NCBI RefSeq assembly: GCF_900198195.1
Contig: NZ_LT899436.1
Location: forward strand, 3,253,001 to 3,317,000
Source of the DNA: Tenacibaculum jejuense
GTDB taxonomy: Bacteria > Bacteroidota > Bacteroidia > Flavobacteriales > Flavobacteriaceae
Length of the DNA stretch: 64,000 nt
Reading direction: 5' to 3'
The notes below the pieces were generated by a model, which saw only the letters and a program-made list of their open reading frames with translations, was not told the DNA's origin and did no database searches. Numbering within the stretch: the first letter of the stretch is position 1; each line of letters starts with the position of its first letter. Shown piece after piece: positions 35,347 through 44,124 of the stretch. The translations under genes were made by a program, and so were the position numbers.

Positions 35347-36150
35347 TTAAGATAGTAATTTATCGAAAAACAACAAACTATCTTTTACATGATTTTCCCA
35401 ATATTTCCATTCATGTTTACCCGAGAACTCTTCATAAATATGCGAAATATTTTCCTTTAATAATTCTTGATGTAATATTCTGTTATATTCAATTAATTCA
35501 TCATTTTTTCCGCAATCAAATCGGAAAGGAACCATGTTAGATTTATTCATTTTTATAACTTCTAACACAGATTCTTCTTTTGAATTATCTTGCTTATAGT
35601 GATCTAAAGATTCTTCAACAAACAAACTCATTTGCGGTACATCTGTTATAGAACTATGTCCAGAAAAACCAGAAAAAACATGAGAATATTTAGCTCCAAT
35701 TCTTAAAGCTCCATAACCGCCCATAGACAATCCTGCTATAAAAATTTTCGATTTATCGGTAACTTCATTTACAACTTCTTTTACTGCTTCAATTACATCT
35801 TCAGCAATCCATTTTTCAAAATTTAAACTATTGTGAGGTAAATATGCAGAACCGTCTCCCCATAAACCATCTGAAGGCATTGCAATTATAGCTGGTTTTA
35901 TTTCTTGATTAGAAATCATTTTTTCTGCCGTACGATGAACTCCAGCTTTTTGAGACCAAATCCAAGCACTTCCATAAACACCATGCAATAGAATTACTAA
36001 CGGTGTATTAGTTTCTAACGAAATACTCGGTACATACAAACAAATGTCTCCTCTTCCTTTAAGGTTTGGAGTTTTTACAGTGATAAATCGTAAGTTATCT
36101 GATTCAAATTCTGGATTTGAAACTTCAATAGTTCTAAATTTTGATTTCAT
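35347..36150 (-). CDS. Esterase D / S-formylglutathione hydrolase-like alpha/beta hydrolase
   Basis: 267 residues, no signal peptide, cytoplasmic. Alpha/beta-hydrolase fold of the esterase D type: oxyanion region HGVYGSAWIW, nucleophile serine in G-L-S-M-G-G, acid in CGKNDEL and histidine in SGKHEWKYW. The family includes S-formylglutathione hydrolases. It is last in an operon after an alcohol dehydrogenase, ferredoxin reductase, ferredoxin and P450. The P450 type found in agar degraders demethylates 6-O-methyl-D-galactose and releases formaldehyde. An esterase next to a class III-like dehydrogenase therefore fits formaldehyde removal. A carbohydrate esterase role is the alternative. Confidence 0.78.
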   Translation of the reverse strand: MKSKFRTIEVSNPEFESDNLRFITVKTPNLKGRGDICLYVPSISLETNTPLVILLHGVYGSAWIWSQKAGVHRTAEKMISNQEIKPAIIAMPSDGLWGDGSAYLPHNSLNFEKWIAEDVIEAVKEVVNEVTDKSKIFIAGLSMGGYGALRIGAKYSHVFSGFSGHSSITDVPQMSLFVEESLDHYKQDNSKEESVLEVIKMNKSNMVPFRFDCGKNDELIEYNRILHQELLKENISHIYEEFSGKHEWKYWENHVKDSLLFFDKLLS

Positions 36151-36159
36151 ATCATTTAC

Positions 36160-37284
36160 TTAAGAGAAAGTAATTACTCCTTTTGCATTTCTTCCTGCTA
36201 ACATATCGTCAAAACCTTGCTGAAGCTCTTCTAATTTATACGTACGTGTAACCAATTCTTCTAACATCAAATCTCCTTTCTCATATAACGCTTCAAACTT
36301 TGGAAAATCAATATCAGGTTTAGCTCCTCCGTACAATGGATTTATATATATTTTATCCCATTCAAACAAACGCATATCTACAGTAATTTCTTCCTCAATA
36401 CCACTTACTTGAACAGCCGTTCCTGCATTTCTAATCATCGCTAAAGGAGCAACTCCTAAAGCTGGAACTGCTGTACATTCAAATGCATAATCTGCTCCTC
36501 TTCCATTGGTCATACCTTTTACGATTTCTGCTACATTTAGTAAACCTTTATCTTCTTTATCTGCTAAGATTATTTCTGTCGCACCGAATTGTTTCGCCAT
36601 TTCTAAACGTGTTTCGTTAATGTCTACTGCTATAATTTTAGCTGCACCTGAAATTCTAGCCGCTTGTACTACATTTAAACCTACACCTCCTGTACCTAAA
36701 ACAACTACCGAACTTCCCCATTCTGGTTTTGCAGTATTAAATACCGATCCACATCCAGTCATAACAGCGCAACTTATAGTTGAAGCTCCTTCAAAAGATA
36801 ATTTTTTGGATGTTTTTTTTACAACACCAGAAGATTTAACTAATGCGTATTCAGAAAATGTTCCTAAATTAAATGAGCGTTCTATTGGCTTTTCATTTAA
36901 AGTAGTTGATTCAAAAGTTGGATGTCCTTCTGATATTTTTCCTGCATGACTTGCCAAAACTGGAGAATTTCGTTCATCTATATTTTGATTTCCTATCTGA
37001 CATTGAAAATCATCATAAGATGGAGTTGCCCAATTTAAAATTACTTCGTCTCCAACTTTAACTTTAGTAACCTTCTCTCCTATAGCTTCTACAATACCAG
37101 CACCTTCGTGTCCCATTACTATTGGCATTCCCCAATTTAATGAATCAAAATCTGTGTGACATATCGCTGCTGCCTTCATTTTTACTAAAATTTCATCTCC
37201 TTGGGGCGGATGAATTTTGGTTTCTTCAATTCTAAAAGTTCCATCACCAGGAGCAACTATTGCTTTACACTTTATCGTATTCAT
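36160..37284 (-). CDS. Zinc-type alcohol dehydrogenase (class III-like), probable formaldehyde/alcohol oxidation in the P450 operon
   Basis: 374 residues, cytoplasmic. MDR-family alcohol dehydrogenase resembling class III (glutathione-dependent formaldehyde) enzymes. Catalytic zinc ligands Cys42 (ICHTD), His59-Glu60 (GHE) and a cysteine in TISCAVMTGCG are present, and the NAD site is LGTGGVGLNV. The structural-zinc loop (~85-110), which normally has four cysteines, has only one (PSYDDFQCQIGN), so the second zinc is probably lost. The gene lies 9 bases downstream of ferredoxin reductase in the P450 operon. Dehydrogenases at this place in agar/porphyran loci have been linked to handling of the P450 product; formaldehyde as substrate is inferred. 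Confidence 0.82.
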   Translation of the reverse strand: MNTIKCKAIVAPGDGTFRIEETKIHPPQGDEILVKMKAAAICHTDFDSLNWGMPIVMGHEGAGIVEAIGEKVTKVKVGDEVILNWATPSYDDFQCQIGNQNIDERNSPVLASHAGKISEGHPTFESTTLNEKPIERSFNLGTFSEYALVKSSGVVKKTSKKLSFEGASTISCAVMTGCGSVFNTAKPEWGSSVVVLGTGGVGLNVVQAARISGAAKIIAVDINETRLEMAKQFGATEIILADKEDKGLLNVAEIVKGMTNGRGADYAFECTAVPALGVAPLAMIRNAGTAVQVSGIEEEITVDMRLFEWDKIYINPLYGGAKPDIDFPKFEALYEKGDLMLEELVTRTYKLEELQQGFDDMLAGRNAKGVITFS

Positions 37285-37293
37285 GTTGTTCTT

Positions 37294-38526
37294 TTATTTA
37301 TCTTGATTAATTGTAACTATCGATTTTAAATCTGATTCTGGATTGACCAAGGCTACTTTATCAATTCTTACTTTAGTTTTTATATACTTTGTGCCTAACA
37401 CATATGATTTCGCATTATTAATTGAATCTACAGCTAAAAGTTCTTCTCCTTTGAAATACCAAATAGAGAATTTTTTATCACCTTCAATTCTAATTACTTT
37501 ATTGTCATAACCATCAGCAAGACCTACAATTTGAAGTTTAACATCGTATTGATCTGACCAAAACCAAGGAACAGAATCATATGTAGCATCTATTTCACAA
37601 ATATTTTTGGCTGCTATTTTAGCCTGATCTACGGCATTTTGAATAGATTCTAATCGTACATATCGATCGTAAAAAATATTGTAATGATAGGTACAATCTC
37701 CAATGGCATAAATATTTTCTTGTGAAGTTTCTGTTCTTTTATTTATACAAATTCCATTTTCAATTTTAAGATCTACTTGTTTAGCAAGTTCTGTATTGAC
37801 CTGTATTCCAACTCCGACTATAATGATATCTGCATCGTAAGAAGAACTATCTTCACAAATCACTTTACTATCTGTTATCTCAATTACATTTTTTTTTGTA
37901 AAAATGTTGACACTATTCGTTTTATGAAGATTGTGAAAAAAATCTGATAAATATGATGTGGTTACTCTAGCTAAAATGCGTTGTTCTCGTTCTAAAACAG
38001 TAACATTTGCTCCTAACTTTTTTAATGAAGCTGCTGTTTCTAATCCGATATAACCACCTCCAATGATCACAACATTTTTAGTATTAGTTTTATGTAAGGC
38101 TTTTCTAATACCATCTACATCATTAGCATTTCTCAAAGTAAAAACATGTTTAACTTGTCGGATTCCTTTTATCGGTGGAATAAAAGTTCTTGCTCCAGTT
38201 GCAAAAACTAACTTATCATAGTTTTGAATACTATTATCATCTAGTGAAATATTTTGTTTCTCAGTATTAATATTGATAACAGACACACCTAATTTTAACT
38301 CAATATTTTCTTTTGAATAACTTTCCTTAGGCTTCAATAAATTGTTTTGAATACTGTCTTCTAATTCTAAATACTTTTTAGAAAGTGGAGGTCTATGATA
38401 TGGTAAATTTGAATCTCTATCAAACAAGATAATTTTACCTTTCCAACCTTCTTTTCTTAATGAAAAAGCTAGATTTACACCAGCATGACTGGCGCCAATA
38501 ACAACGCAAACTTTATCCTGAAACAT
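37294..38526 (-). CDS. FAD-dependent ferredoxin reductase of the P450 system
   Basis: 410 residues, cytoplasmic. Putidaredoxin/rubredoxin reductase type: N-terminal FAD site (VVIGASHAGVN), the PYHRPPLSKKYL segment typical of this class, a central NAD-binding site (VVIIGGGYIGLE) and a later FAD motif (YAIGDCTYH). It moves electrons from NAD(P)H to the 2Fe-2S ferredoxin encoded 3 bases upstream, which reduces the P450. The tight P450-ferredoxin-reductase order matches class I bacterial P450 systems and the characterised 6-O-methyl-D-galactose demethylase clusters of Zobellia and Formosa (from general knowledge). Length and motifs are complete. Confidence 0.9.
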   Translation of the reverse strand: MFQDKVCVVIGASHAGVNLAFSLRKEGWKGKIILFDRDSNLPYHRPPLSKKYLELEDSIQNNLLKPKESYSKENIELKLGVSVININTEKQNISLDDNSIQNYDKLVFATGARTFIPPIKGIRQVKHVFTLRNANDVDGIRKALHKTNTKNVVIIGGGYIGLETAASLKKLGANVTVLEREQRILARVTTSYLSDFFHNLHKTNSVNIFTKKNVIEITDSKVICEDSSSYDADIIIVGVGIQVNTELAKQVDLKIENGICINKRTETSQENIYAIGDCTYHYNIFYDRYVRLESIQNAVDQAKIAAKNICEIDATYDSVPWFWSDQYDVKLQIVGLADGYDNKVIRIEGDKKFSIWYFKGEELLAVDSINNAKSYVLGTKYIKTKVRIDKVALVNPESDLKSIVTINQDK

Positions 38527-38529
38527 AAC

Positions 38530-38838
38530 TTATTTAGCAACAGTTAATTCTACCCCGTCAATAGCCTCTGTAATTTCTATTTGACAGCATAAACGACTAA
38601 ATTCATTTGCGTCGTCTGCTAGCTCAAGCATGTCTACTTCTATACTACTTGCTTTTCCTACTTTATCGATATCTTTTTCAGCGACAAAAACATGACACGT
38701 AGCACAAGAACAAACTCCGCCACAATCACCATCAATTCCATTTACGCTATTATTTACAGCTAATTGCATTACATTTCCTGAATCTCCTTCTAATATTATT
38801 TTTTCATTATCACTTGTGATAAAAGTTATGTTAGCCAT
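38530..38838 (-). CDS. 2Fe-2S ferredoxin (putidaredoxin type) of the P450 system
   Basis: 102 residues. The four cluster ligands of the putidaredoxin/adrenodoxin class are visible: Cys39, Cys45 and Cys48 in CGGVCSCATC, and Cys85 in RLCCQI. It shuttles electrons from the reductase encoded just downstream to the P450 encoded 11 bases upstream. No signal peptide; cytoplasmic. Confidence 0.92.
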   Translation of the reverse strand: MANITFITSDNEKIILEGDSGNVMQLAVNNSVNGIDGDCGGVCSCATCHVFVAEKDIDKVGKASSIEVDMLELADDANEFSRLCCQIEITEAIDGVELTVAK

Positions 38839-38849
38839 AATTTATTTTC

Positions 38850-40001
38850 TTATTTATTAAATTTTACTTTTAATTCATGAAAACCAACTTTACGTTTGAA
38901 TTCTCCCCATTCTTCAATATTTTCTCTGCTATCGATAATATCTATTGATGAAACTTTATCTGCTAGAAGCTGTAATAGAGTTCTCATAATTTGACGCGCA
39001 TGTGTTGCTCCTAAACAATTATGATGACTAAATCCAAAAGCTACATGAGGATTTATTTTTCTATCAAAATTCACTTGATTAGGATTTTCAAAAACAGTTT
39101 CATCTCTATTTGCAGAAGCCCAACATAAAGAAACTCGAGTATCATTTTTTACAGCATGCTCACATACTTGAGTATCTTCAGTTACTACTCTTCCCATATG
39201 TGTTAATGGTGAGAAATAACGAATTAATTCTTCTACTGCTTTGTTAATTTTCTCTGGATTATTCTTTATATCAAGTAATGATTTTGGATGATCTGCAAAG
39301 TAAGCTACAGTATTAGTTACTGCGTTAATTACAGTATCTCTTCCTCCAGCAAAAGTTAAAATCATAATTCCTTTTATTTCATCGTGAGTTAACTTTTTAC
39401 CATTTACTTCTGCTTGTAATAAAACGGAATACAAATCTTCTCCTAAATTTTCTCTTGCTCCATTAATTTTTGCATCTAAATAATCATACAACACATTTGC
39501 TTTAGAAGCGTCTAAACTGTCTCCTTCACTTCTAAATACATGTGTTCCCCATGAAATAAATGTATCTGATTCTGAGTACTCAGTATTTAATAAAATTGTA
39601 AGTGCTCTCGATTGTAATTTTAAAGAAAAATCATGTACAACTTCAATTTCATCTTCTGATAGTACATCATCTATTAAATTTGAAACCTGATTTTTAAGTG
39701 TCTTTTGGTATTCTTCTCTATTTGGTCTTTTGAACCATCCTTCTAATAAATCTCTAAAATCTTTATGTAAAGGCGGATCTACTTCAAAAGGAATCTGTCT
39801 GATATCACGAATATTTACTTCTGAAGGAACTACAATTCTCCCTGGAACTGCACTAGATTGATATGTTTTCCAGTTGTGTGCTGTTTTTCTAACATCTTTA
39901 TGACGTAAAATCATAGCCACAGGATCGTTTTGATCATCTATATGTCCTAAACCTGTTTTTTTTCTAGCTTCTTCAAAAGGATCTGAAAATTCACTCTTCA
40001 T
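38850..40001 (-). CDS. Cytochrome P450, probable 6-O-methyl-D-galactose demethylase (CYP236-like)
   Basis: 383 residues, soluble bacterial class I P450. I-helix motif AGGRDTV (~218-224), ExxR at Glu258-Arg261, and heme ligand Cys329 in FGFSHHNCLG. The usual glycine four residues before the cysteine is serine here (Ser325). First gene of an operon with ferredoxin, reductase, alcohol dehydrogenase and esterase, and divergent from an AraC regulator. In marine Bacteroidota agar/porphyran loci such a P450 (CYP236 family) oxidatively removes the 6-O-methyl group of D-galactose, giving galactose and formaldehyde. Assignment rests on operon composition and the neighbouring agarase genes; the subfamily was not verified. 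Confidence 0.85.
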   Translation of the reverse strand: MKSEFSDPFEEARKKTGLGHIDDQNDPVAMILRHKDVRKTAHNWKTYQSSAVPGRIVVPSEVNIRDIRQIPFEVDPPLHKDFRDLLEGWFKRPNREEYQKTLKNQVSNLIDDVLSEDEIEVVHDFSLKLQSRALTILLNTEYSESDTFISWGTHVFRSEGDSLDASKANVLYDYLDAKINGARENLGEDLYSVLLQAEVNGKKLTHDEIKGIMILTFAGGRDTVINAVTNTVAYFADHPKSLLDIKNNPEKINKAVEELIRYFSPLTHMGRVVTEDTQVCEHAVKNDTRVSLCWASANRDETVFENPNQVNFDRKINPHVAFGFSHHNCLGATHARQIMRTLLQLLADKVSSIDIIDSRENIEEWGEFKRKVGFHELKVKFNK

Positions 40002-40128
40002 AAATATCGTGTTGTTTTTTACAAATTTGATAAGAACAGTTTTTTAATCACCGACGGATATTGTCAATTTTTTGAACTATATTTCCTTTTTATTAATTAA
40101 AACAACGCAGAAAAGAACATATTGAGTT
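40002..40128. promoter_or_regulatory. Divergent promoter region, P450 operon / AraC regulator
   Basis: 127 bases. It holds TTGTCAATTTTTTGAA at 40061-40076, a degenerate version of the agar-locus direct repeat described at 63828-63847. A TATATTTCC word at 40079-40087 is close to, but not, a -7 box for the AraC gene. Weak evidence overall. Confidence 0.3.
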
Positions 40129-40986
40129 ATGAAAGCTATTAATGAACAACTTTTTTATTCGAATCAGCAGTCATTTTTAGTTTCTGAATTCAAACAAAAC
40201 TATTTTGATTCTCCTTGGCATTTTCATCATGAATATGAATTGACTTACATCGAATCTGGACATGGAACTCGATTTGTGGGGACTAGTGCAGAGTCTTTTA
40301 CTGAAGGAGATTTGGTCTTAATTGGTCCGCAATTACCACATTATTGGCGTTGTGACTCTATTTTTTATCAGCAAGAAGATTTGATTTCTAAAAGTCAAGT
40401 GATACAGTTTAAAGATGATTTATTTTTCGCGAATGAACTTCCTGAAATGAAAAATATTCATTCGTTACTAAGAAAATCTGCTAGTGGCATTCAATTTATC
40501 AATGGAAAAAAATATGAAGCAGAAATCACTAATCTTGGAAACTTAACTGGAATTTCTAGATTACTTTCTTTGTATGAAATATTAGAAACACTAAGTTTAG
40601 ATAGCAATCAAAAATTACTTTCTACAACAGAAAGCTCGCAATTTTATCAAGCTAAAGATAGTGCTACTTTTCAAAAGATATTGAACTATATTTTCGATAA
40701 TTTAGAACAAGAAATCTCTTTAGATAGTATTAGTAAAAAAGTATTTATGAGTAAATCTTCTTTCTGTAAGTACTTTAAAAAAAGAACAAAAACTACGTTT
40801 ACAGATTATGTAAATAAACTTAGAATAACCAAAGCTGCTCGATTATTATCAGAATCTGATTTGACTGTATCTGAAATCTGTTTTGCTTCTGGTTTTAATA
40901 GCTTAAGTTACTTCAACAGACAATTTCAAAAACAAAAAAAAATAAGCCCGAAGGCTTATAGTAAATTGTATAACAACAAAAAATAA
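40129..40986 (+). CDS. AraC-family transcriptional regulator with cupin sensor domain
   Basis: 285 residues. N-terminal cupin (~20-75: HFHHEYELTYIESGHGTRFV, then PQLPHYWR) and C-terminal double HTH of the AraC type (~185-285: IFDNLEQEISLDSISKKVF, FASGFNSLSYFNRQFQK and SPKAY). AraC proteins of this type bind a sugar or related ligand and activate a nearby operon. It is divergent from the P450 operon with 127 bases between them, so control of 6-O-methylgalactose demethylation is likely; convergent with the GH16 beta-agarase gene, from which it is separated by a long inverted repeat. Ligand not known. Confidence 0.85.
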   Translation: MKAINEQLFYSNQQSFLVSEFKQNYFDSPWHFHHEYELTYIESGHGTRFVGTSAESFTEGDLVLIGPQLPHYWRCDSIFYQQEDLISKSQVIQFKDDLFFANELPEMKNIHSLLRKSASGIQFINGKKYEAEITNLGNLTGISRLLSLYEILETLSLDSNQKLLSTTESSQFYQAKDSATFQKILNYIFDNLEQEISLDSISKKVFMSKSSFCKYFKKRTKTTFTDYVNKLRITKAARLLSESDLTVSEICFASGFNSLSYFNRQFQKQKKISPKAYSKLYNNKK

Positions 40987-41062
40987 CGTGAATCTTATCA
41001 TAGAATCTACAGTTGTTTGGGGATTATTAAGAGATATTTAAAGATTCTAAGATCCACGTTAT
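40983..41062. repeat. Long imperfect inverted repeat between araC-type and agarase genes
   Basis: Left arm ATAACGTGAATCTTA (40983-40997) pairs with 41048-41062 with one mismatch, and TAGAATCT (41001-41008) pairs with 41042-41049. The loop is ~33 bases. It includes the AraC stop codon and lies between convergent genes, so it may work as a terminator, although no T-run follows. Confidence 0.6.
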
Positions 41063-41070
41063 GTTACAAC

Positions 41071-42138
41071 TTACTTACTTACTGGTTTAAAAACTCTAAT
41101 CCAGTCTATTTTTAAAACATGATCTTCTGGAGAATTTGCGATTTCTTCATCTGTTGGAAATCTATCTGCAGCTGCATTCCAATTTTGAACTTCAGCATTT
41201 ATGATAATATCCATTTCTTTGTTTAATCCTGTTCTAGTATTATCTGCGGTTTGGTTTGGAGATGTGTATCCTAAAGGATCTATTCCATCTTTACCTCCAA
41301 CTGTATCTAAATTATCCATAACCTTAACCAAGTTTCCATTGATATAATACTCTAAATGCGTTGGAGATTTCCAATACACACCAATACGAACCCAATCACT
41401 AGACACAAATGGATATCCATCTATTTTTTGCCAAGTACTAACATCTTTTGGTTGATAATCTTGAAACGGGTTTCTAATAAATACATGATGGCTAATATGA
41501 AATCTTTCGCTGAACCATTGTTGTCCGTTTCTTGGATTTTGAGCTCCGTAAGCTTCTAAAATGTCTATTTCTTGTGTATCATCTGGACTCAACATCCAAA
41601 TATCAGAAGCGAAAAATGCATTCGCAGCTTTTACTCTAGTTTCAACATAAACAGGATATTTGACTCTTTTTGTTGAGGTAATACATCCCAAACGAGTAGC
41701 TTTATCTGTATATGTATCTGAACCTGAAGTATATGTTTTCATTTCTCCTGGTTCTCTTGTAGTAATTAAACGTAAATTACCACCGGAAACTGTTACGTTT
41801 TCATGTTTCCAAATGGTCGCTCCAGGTCCGTCCCATTGGTTATGATAAAAGTTAGTCCATTTTCCATTCCCAAATTCTGCTAAATTCGGTTGTCCAGCGA
41901 ATTCATATTCAAAATCATCTGAAATATCTGATTGAAATTCCCAAGTCATTCCATCGCCAGCATTAGCAGGAACAGGAATTGTCATCCAAGTTTCTGCTGC
42001 ATTATCAGAATCATTTCCTGAATCTGTACTTCCATCTGTAGTATCTCCGTCTACTTGTTCAGGAGTATTATCGTTTCCAGATGAACAAGCAACACCAAAG
42101 ATTATGCTAATTATAAAAATTAAATTTTTAAGCTTCAT
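41071..42138 (-). CDS. agaB: GH16 beta-agarase, lipoprotein (AgaB-like)
   Basis: 355 residues. Lipoprotein signal with Cys18 (FGVACSSG), then a Ser/Asp/Thr-rich linker to ~50 and a GH16 domain (~52-355). Catalytic residues Glu190, Asp192 and Glu195 lie in QEIDILEAYGA. Segments IPVPANAGDGM, PVYVETRVKAAN, HISHHVFIR and DPLGYTSPN-GLNKEMDIIIN closely resemble Zobellia beta-agarase B as I recall it. GH16 beta-agarases are retaining endo-hydrolases cutting beta-1,4 bonds of agarose into neoagarooligosaccharides. As an outer-membrane lipoprotein it probably attacks the polymer at the cell surface. It is transcribed alone, with a copy of the agar-locus element 71 bases before its start. Confidence 0.93.
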   Translation of the reverse strand: MKLKNLIFIISIIFGVACSSGNDNTPEQVDGDTTDGSTDSGNDSDNAAETWMTIPVPANAGDGMTWEFQSDISDDFEYEFAGQPNLAEFGNGKWTNFYHNQWDGPGATIWKHENVTVSGGNLRLITTREPGEMKTYTSGSDTYTDKATRLGCITSTKRVKYPVYVETRVKAANAFFASDIWMLSPDDTQEIDILEAYGAQNPRNGQQWFSERFHISHHVFIRNPFQDYQPKDVSTWQKIDGYPFVSSDWVRIGVYWKSPTHLEYYINGNLVKVMDNLDTVGGKDGIDPLGYTSPNQTADNTRTGLNKEMDIIINAEVQNWNAAADRFPTDEEIANSPEDHVLKIDWIRVFKPVSK

Positions 42139-42168
42139 ATTACATATATTTTATGGCTCGTAAGCTTT

Positions 42169-42228
42169 CAAAAGTAAATTTATATGCTAAAAATTAAGAG
42201 AATCCCCACTTGACAAAAACTTAATATT
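42169..42228 (-). promoter_or_regulatory. Promoter and direct-repeat element in front of the beta-agarase gene
   Basis: A TACTTTTG box (plus-strand CAAAAGTA, 42169-42176) fits the TAnnTTTG -7 consensus and lies 31 bases before the start. CTTGACAAAAACTTAATATT at 42209-42228 matches the agar-locus element (consensus CTTGACAAAAACTTGACAAA) in the first 14 positions and more weakly in the last 6. Confidence 0.55.
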
Positions 42229-42257
42229 TGTTAGAAAAACTCTCATCATTAAGCTTT

Positions 42258-44117
42258 TTAGTCAATAATTACTTTCTTCCTGATTCTGTTCCTTTTCTTA
42301 GCTTTAATATTTTGAAGTACTCTAATGTTTTTACCTTCTCCAATTGTAATAGTATACAAACCTTCTTTAGGAACTTTTGCTTGATATTTTGAACCTTTTA
42401 TTCTTAAAGAAGATATCAATTCATTAGTTTCTGAATTATGAATCGTTACAACTTGGTCTGGTTTTGAAATAGTTAATCCTGGTAATTCATAACCGTTTTT
42501 AATGGTATAATTATCTGACTGTTGTATTGTAATTGGCCAACCTGGATATTGCTTACTTTTCGCATCTGTTATATTTACATTTCTTCCCCAACATTCGAAA
42601 GTAATAGCTCTAGTTTTCTTGTGATAACGAACAATACCATAACCTGCAGCTCTTGTAGATAACTTCCCTCCTTCTTTTATTTCTGGTAAAGTTGGATTAC
42701 CAACTGCTTTTACCGTCATTTTATTTTGAAAACCATCTAGGAAATCACCCGTATATTTTGGTGCATTTTTCTCTTGATTTGCTCCCGCTTTTTTTGGATC
42801 CCACCAACGCAACCAAAAATTTGCAATGGCTGGTGTACAGAAAGAATATCCAGCATCTCCAAAATCATCAACCCCATGTTTAACAACACTTCCTAAATGT
42901 TGATCACCTGCAACCATTACAGAAAAACTTTTTCTAATTACAGACAATGCTTTATTTCTTCCTGTTTGCGGCCAAGCATTCGTATCAAAATCAGCTAAAA
43001 GCTCTCTATCATGTTTTCCTGAATAATTATTTACCTGTGAAAAAATAGTTTGAGATAACACCGTTTTCATACTTGCATCTTTCCAATCGGTAGTCCAATC
43101 TTCTAAAAATTTAAGTTGCCTGTCTCCTAATAAAACAAGTCCTTCTACATCCATTTTCTTAGTATCTACATTTGGATTGAAAATAGCTTCATAAGAACCA
43201 TTCGGAAAAACATCTGGATTTTTTTCAGCAACTAAATCGAGTCCAGACTTAAACTTTCTATCCTCTAAGATTGCAAAACTCATTCCTCCCCATTTTAAGT
43301 CTGTATAATACACACCAATTCCTTGTCCAATTGGAGTAGCATCGTAAGCGTCTGGTAAATGACTCGTTTGTGCTCTTTCTACTTCTTTTATATATTCAAT
43401 TGGCATGTAATATCCACCTGATATTCCTCTTCGAGAATTTGCTTTTTTTCCACCTTGTCCCCAAAGATTTCCTTGACCAATATCATGATCGTCTGGAATA
43501 GTTATCGTTGGTGTATTTCTGATAATTTCTTCGAAATCTTTACCAAATTTTAACCAATACAAATAATGCTGACTATGATCGTATACTTGATCGCCTGAGA
43601 AAAAAAGTAAATCTGGTTTTATCTTTTTTACATTCTCTATTATATCATTTCTTGAAATATCTCCACCATGTCCTGGATAAATAGAGTTGCAAGTAAATGC
43701 AGCCATAATAAACTCATCTTTATCTATCGGATTCTTCCTTAAAATTCCTTCGTAGTAAGCAGTATTGTTATGATTTACTCTATATTTCAACTCTTTAGTA
43801 TCATCCCAATTTTCTACTCTAAATGGAGCTGTGTAACCTGGATAAATAATTCGAGTTTCTGCTACTTTTTCCCATTTGTTATTTTTAAAAACTTCTAAAC
43901 TAGCTTCAAAAGGTTCTACATTTTTTATTGGATAAAACTGTGCTGTAAGCTTTAACGTGTTTTCGTGAATTGTATATAAAGCAAATGCTATTCTATCTTT
44001 TGGTGCTATATAATCTGGTAACTTCAGTAAGTTTTCTTGTGCCTTTACTGAAAAAATTAAGCATATTAAAAATAATATACTCAATCTTCTATTACAAAAA
44101 TTGTACGTTCTGTTCAT
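42258..44117 (-). CDS. PhoD-like metallophosphatase, secreted
   Basis: About 619 residues from the chosen start. A start at 44147 is possible but overlaps the upstream GH50 gene by 23 bases; Met at 44117 begins a better signal peptide (RRLSILFLICLIFSVKAQ) and leaves 7 bases after the GH50 stop. PhoD-type metallophosphoesterase motifs are visible: SGDQVYDHS, TIPDDHDIGQGN and MVAGDQHLGS, with a fibronectin-like N-terminal domain (~30-130) and a C-terminal beta domain (~540-619). PhoD enzymes use Ca and Fe to cleave phosphodiesters. Its place between two agarase genes suggests action on a sugar substituent of the algal polysaccharide or on phosphate supply; no evidence decides this. Confidence 0.8.
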   Translation of the reverse strand: MNRTYNFCNRRLSILFLICLIFSVKAQENLLKLPDYIAPKDRIAFALYTIHENTLKLTAQFYPIKNVEPFEASLEVFKNNKWEKVAETRIIYPGYTAPFRVENWDDTKELKYRVNHNNTAYYEGILRKNPIDKDEFIMAAFTCNSIYPGHGGDISRNDIIENVKKIKPDLLFFSGDQVYDHSQHYLYWLKFGKDFEEIIRNTPTITIPDDHDIGQGNLWGQGGKKANSRRGISGGYYMPIEYIKEVERAQTSHLPDAYDATPIGQGIGVYYTDLKWGGMSFAILEDRKFKSGLDLVAEKNPDVFPNGSYEAIFNPNVDTKKMDVEGLVLLGDRQLKFLEDWTTDWKDASMKTVLSQTIFSQVNNYSGKHDRELLADFDTNAWPQTGRNKALSVIRKSFSVMVAGDQHLGSVVKHGVDDFGDAGYSFCTPAIANFWLRWWDPKKAGANQEKNAPKYTGDFLDGFQNKMTVKAVGNPTLPEIKEGGKLSTRAAGYGIVRYHKKTRAITFECWGRNVNITDAKSKQYPGWPITIQQSDNYTIKNGYELPGLTISKPDQVVTIHNSETNELISSLRIKGSKYQAKVPKEGLYTITIGEGKNIRVLQNIKAKKRNRIRKKVIID

Positions 44118-44124
44118 ACGATAA

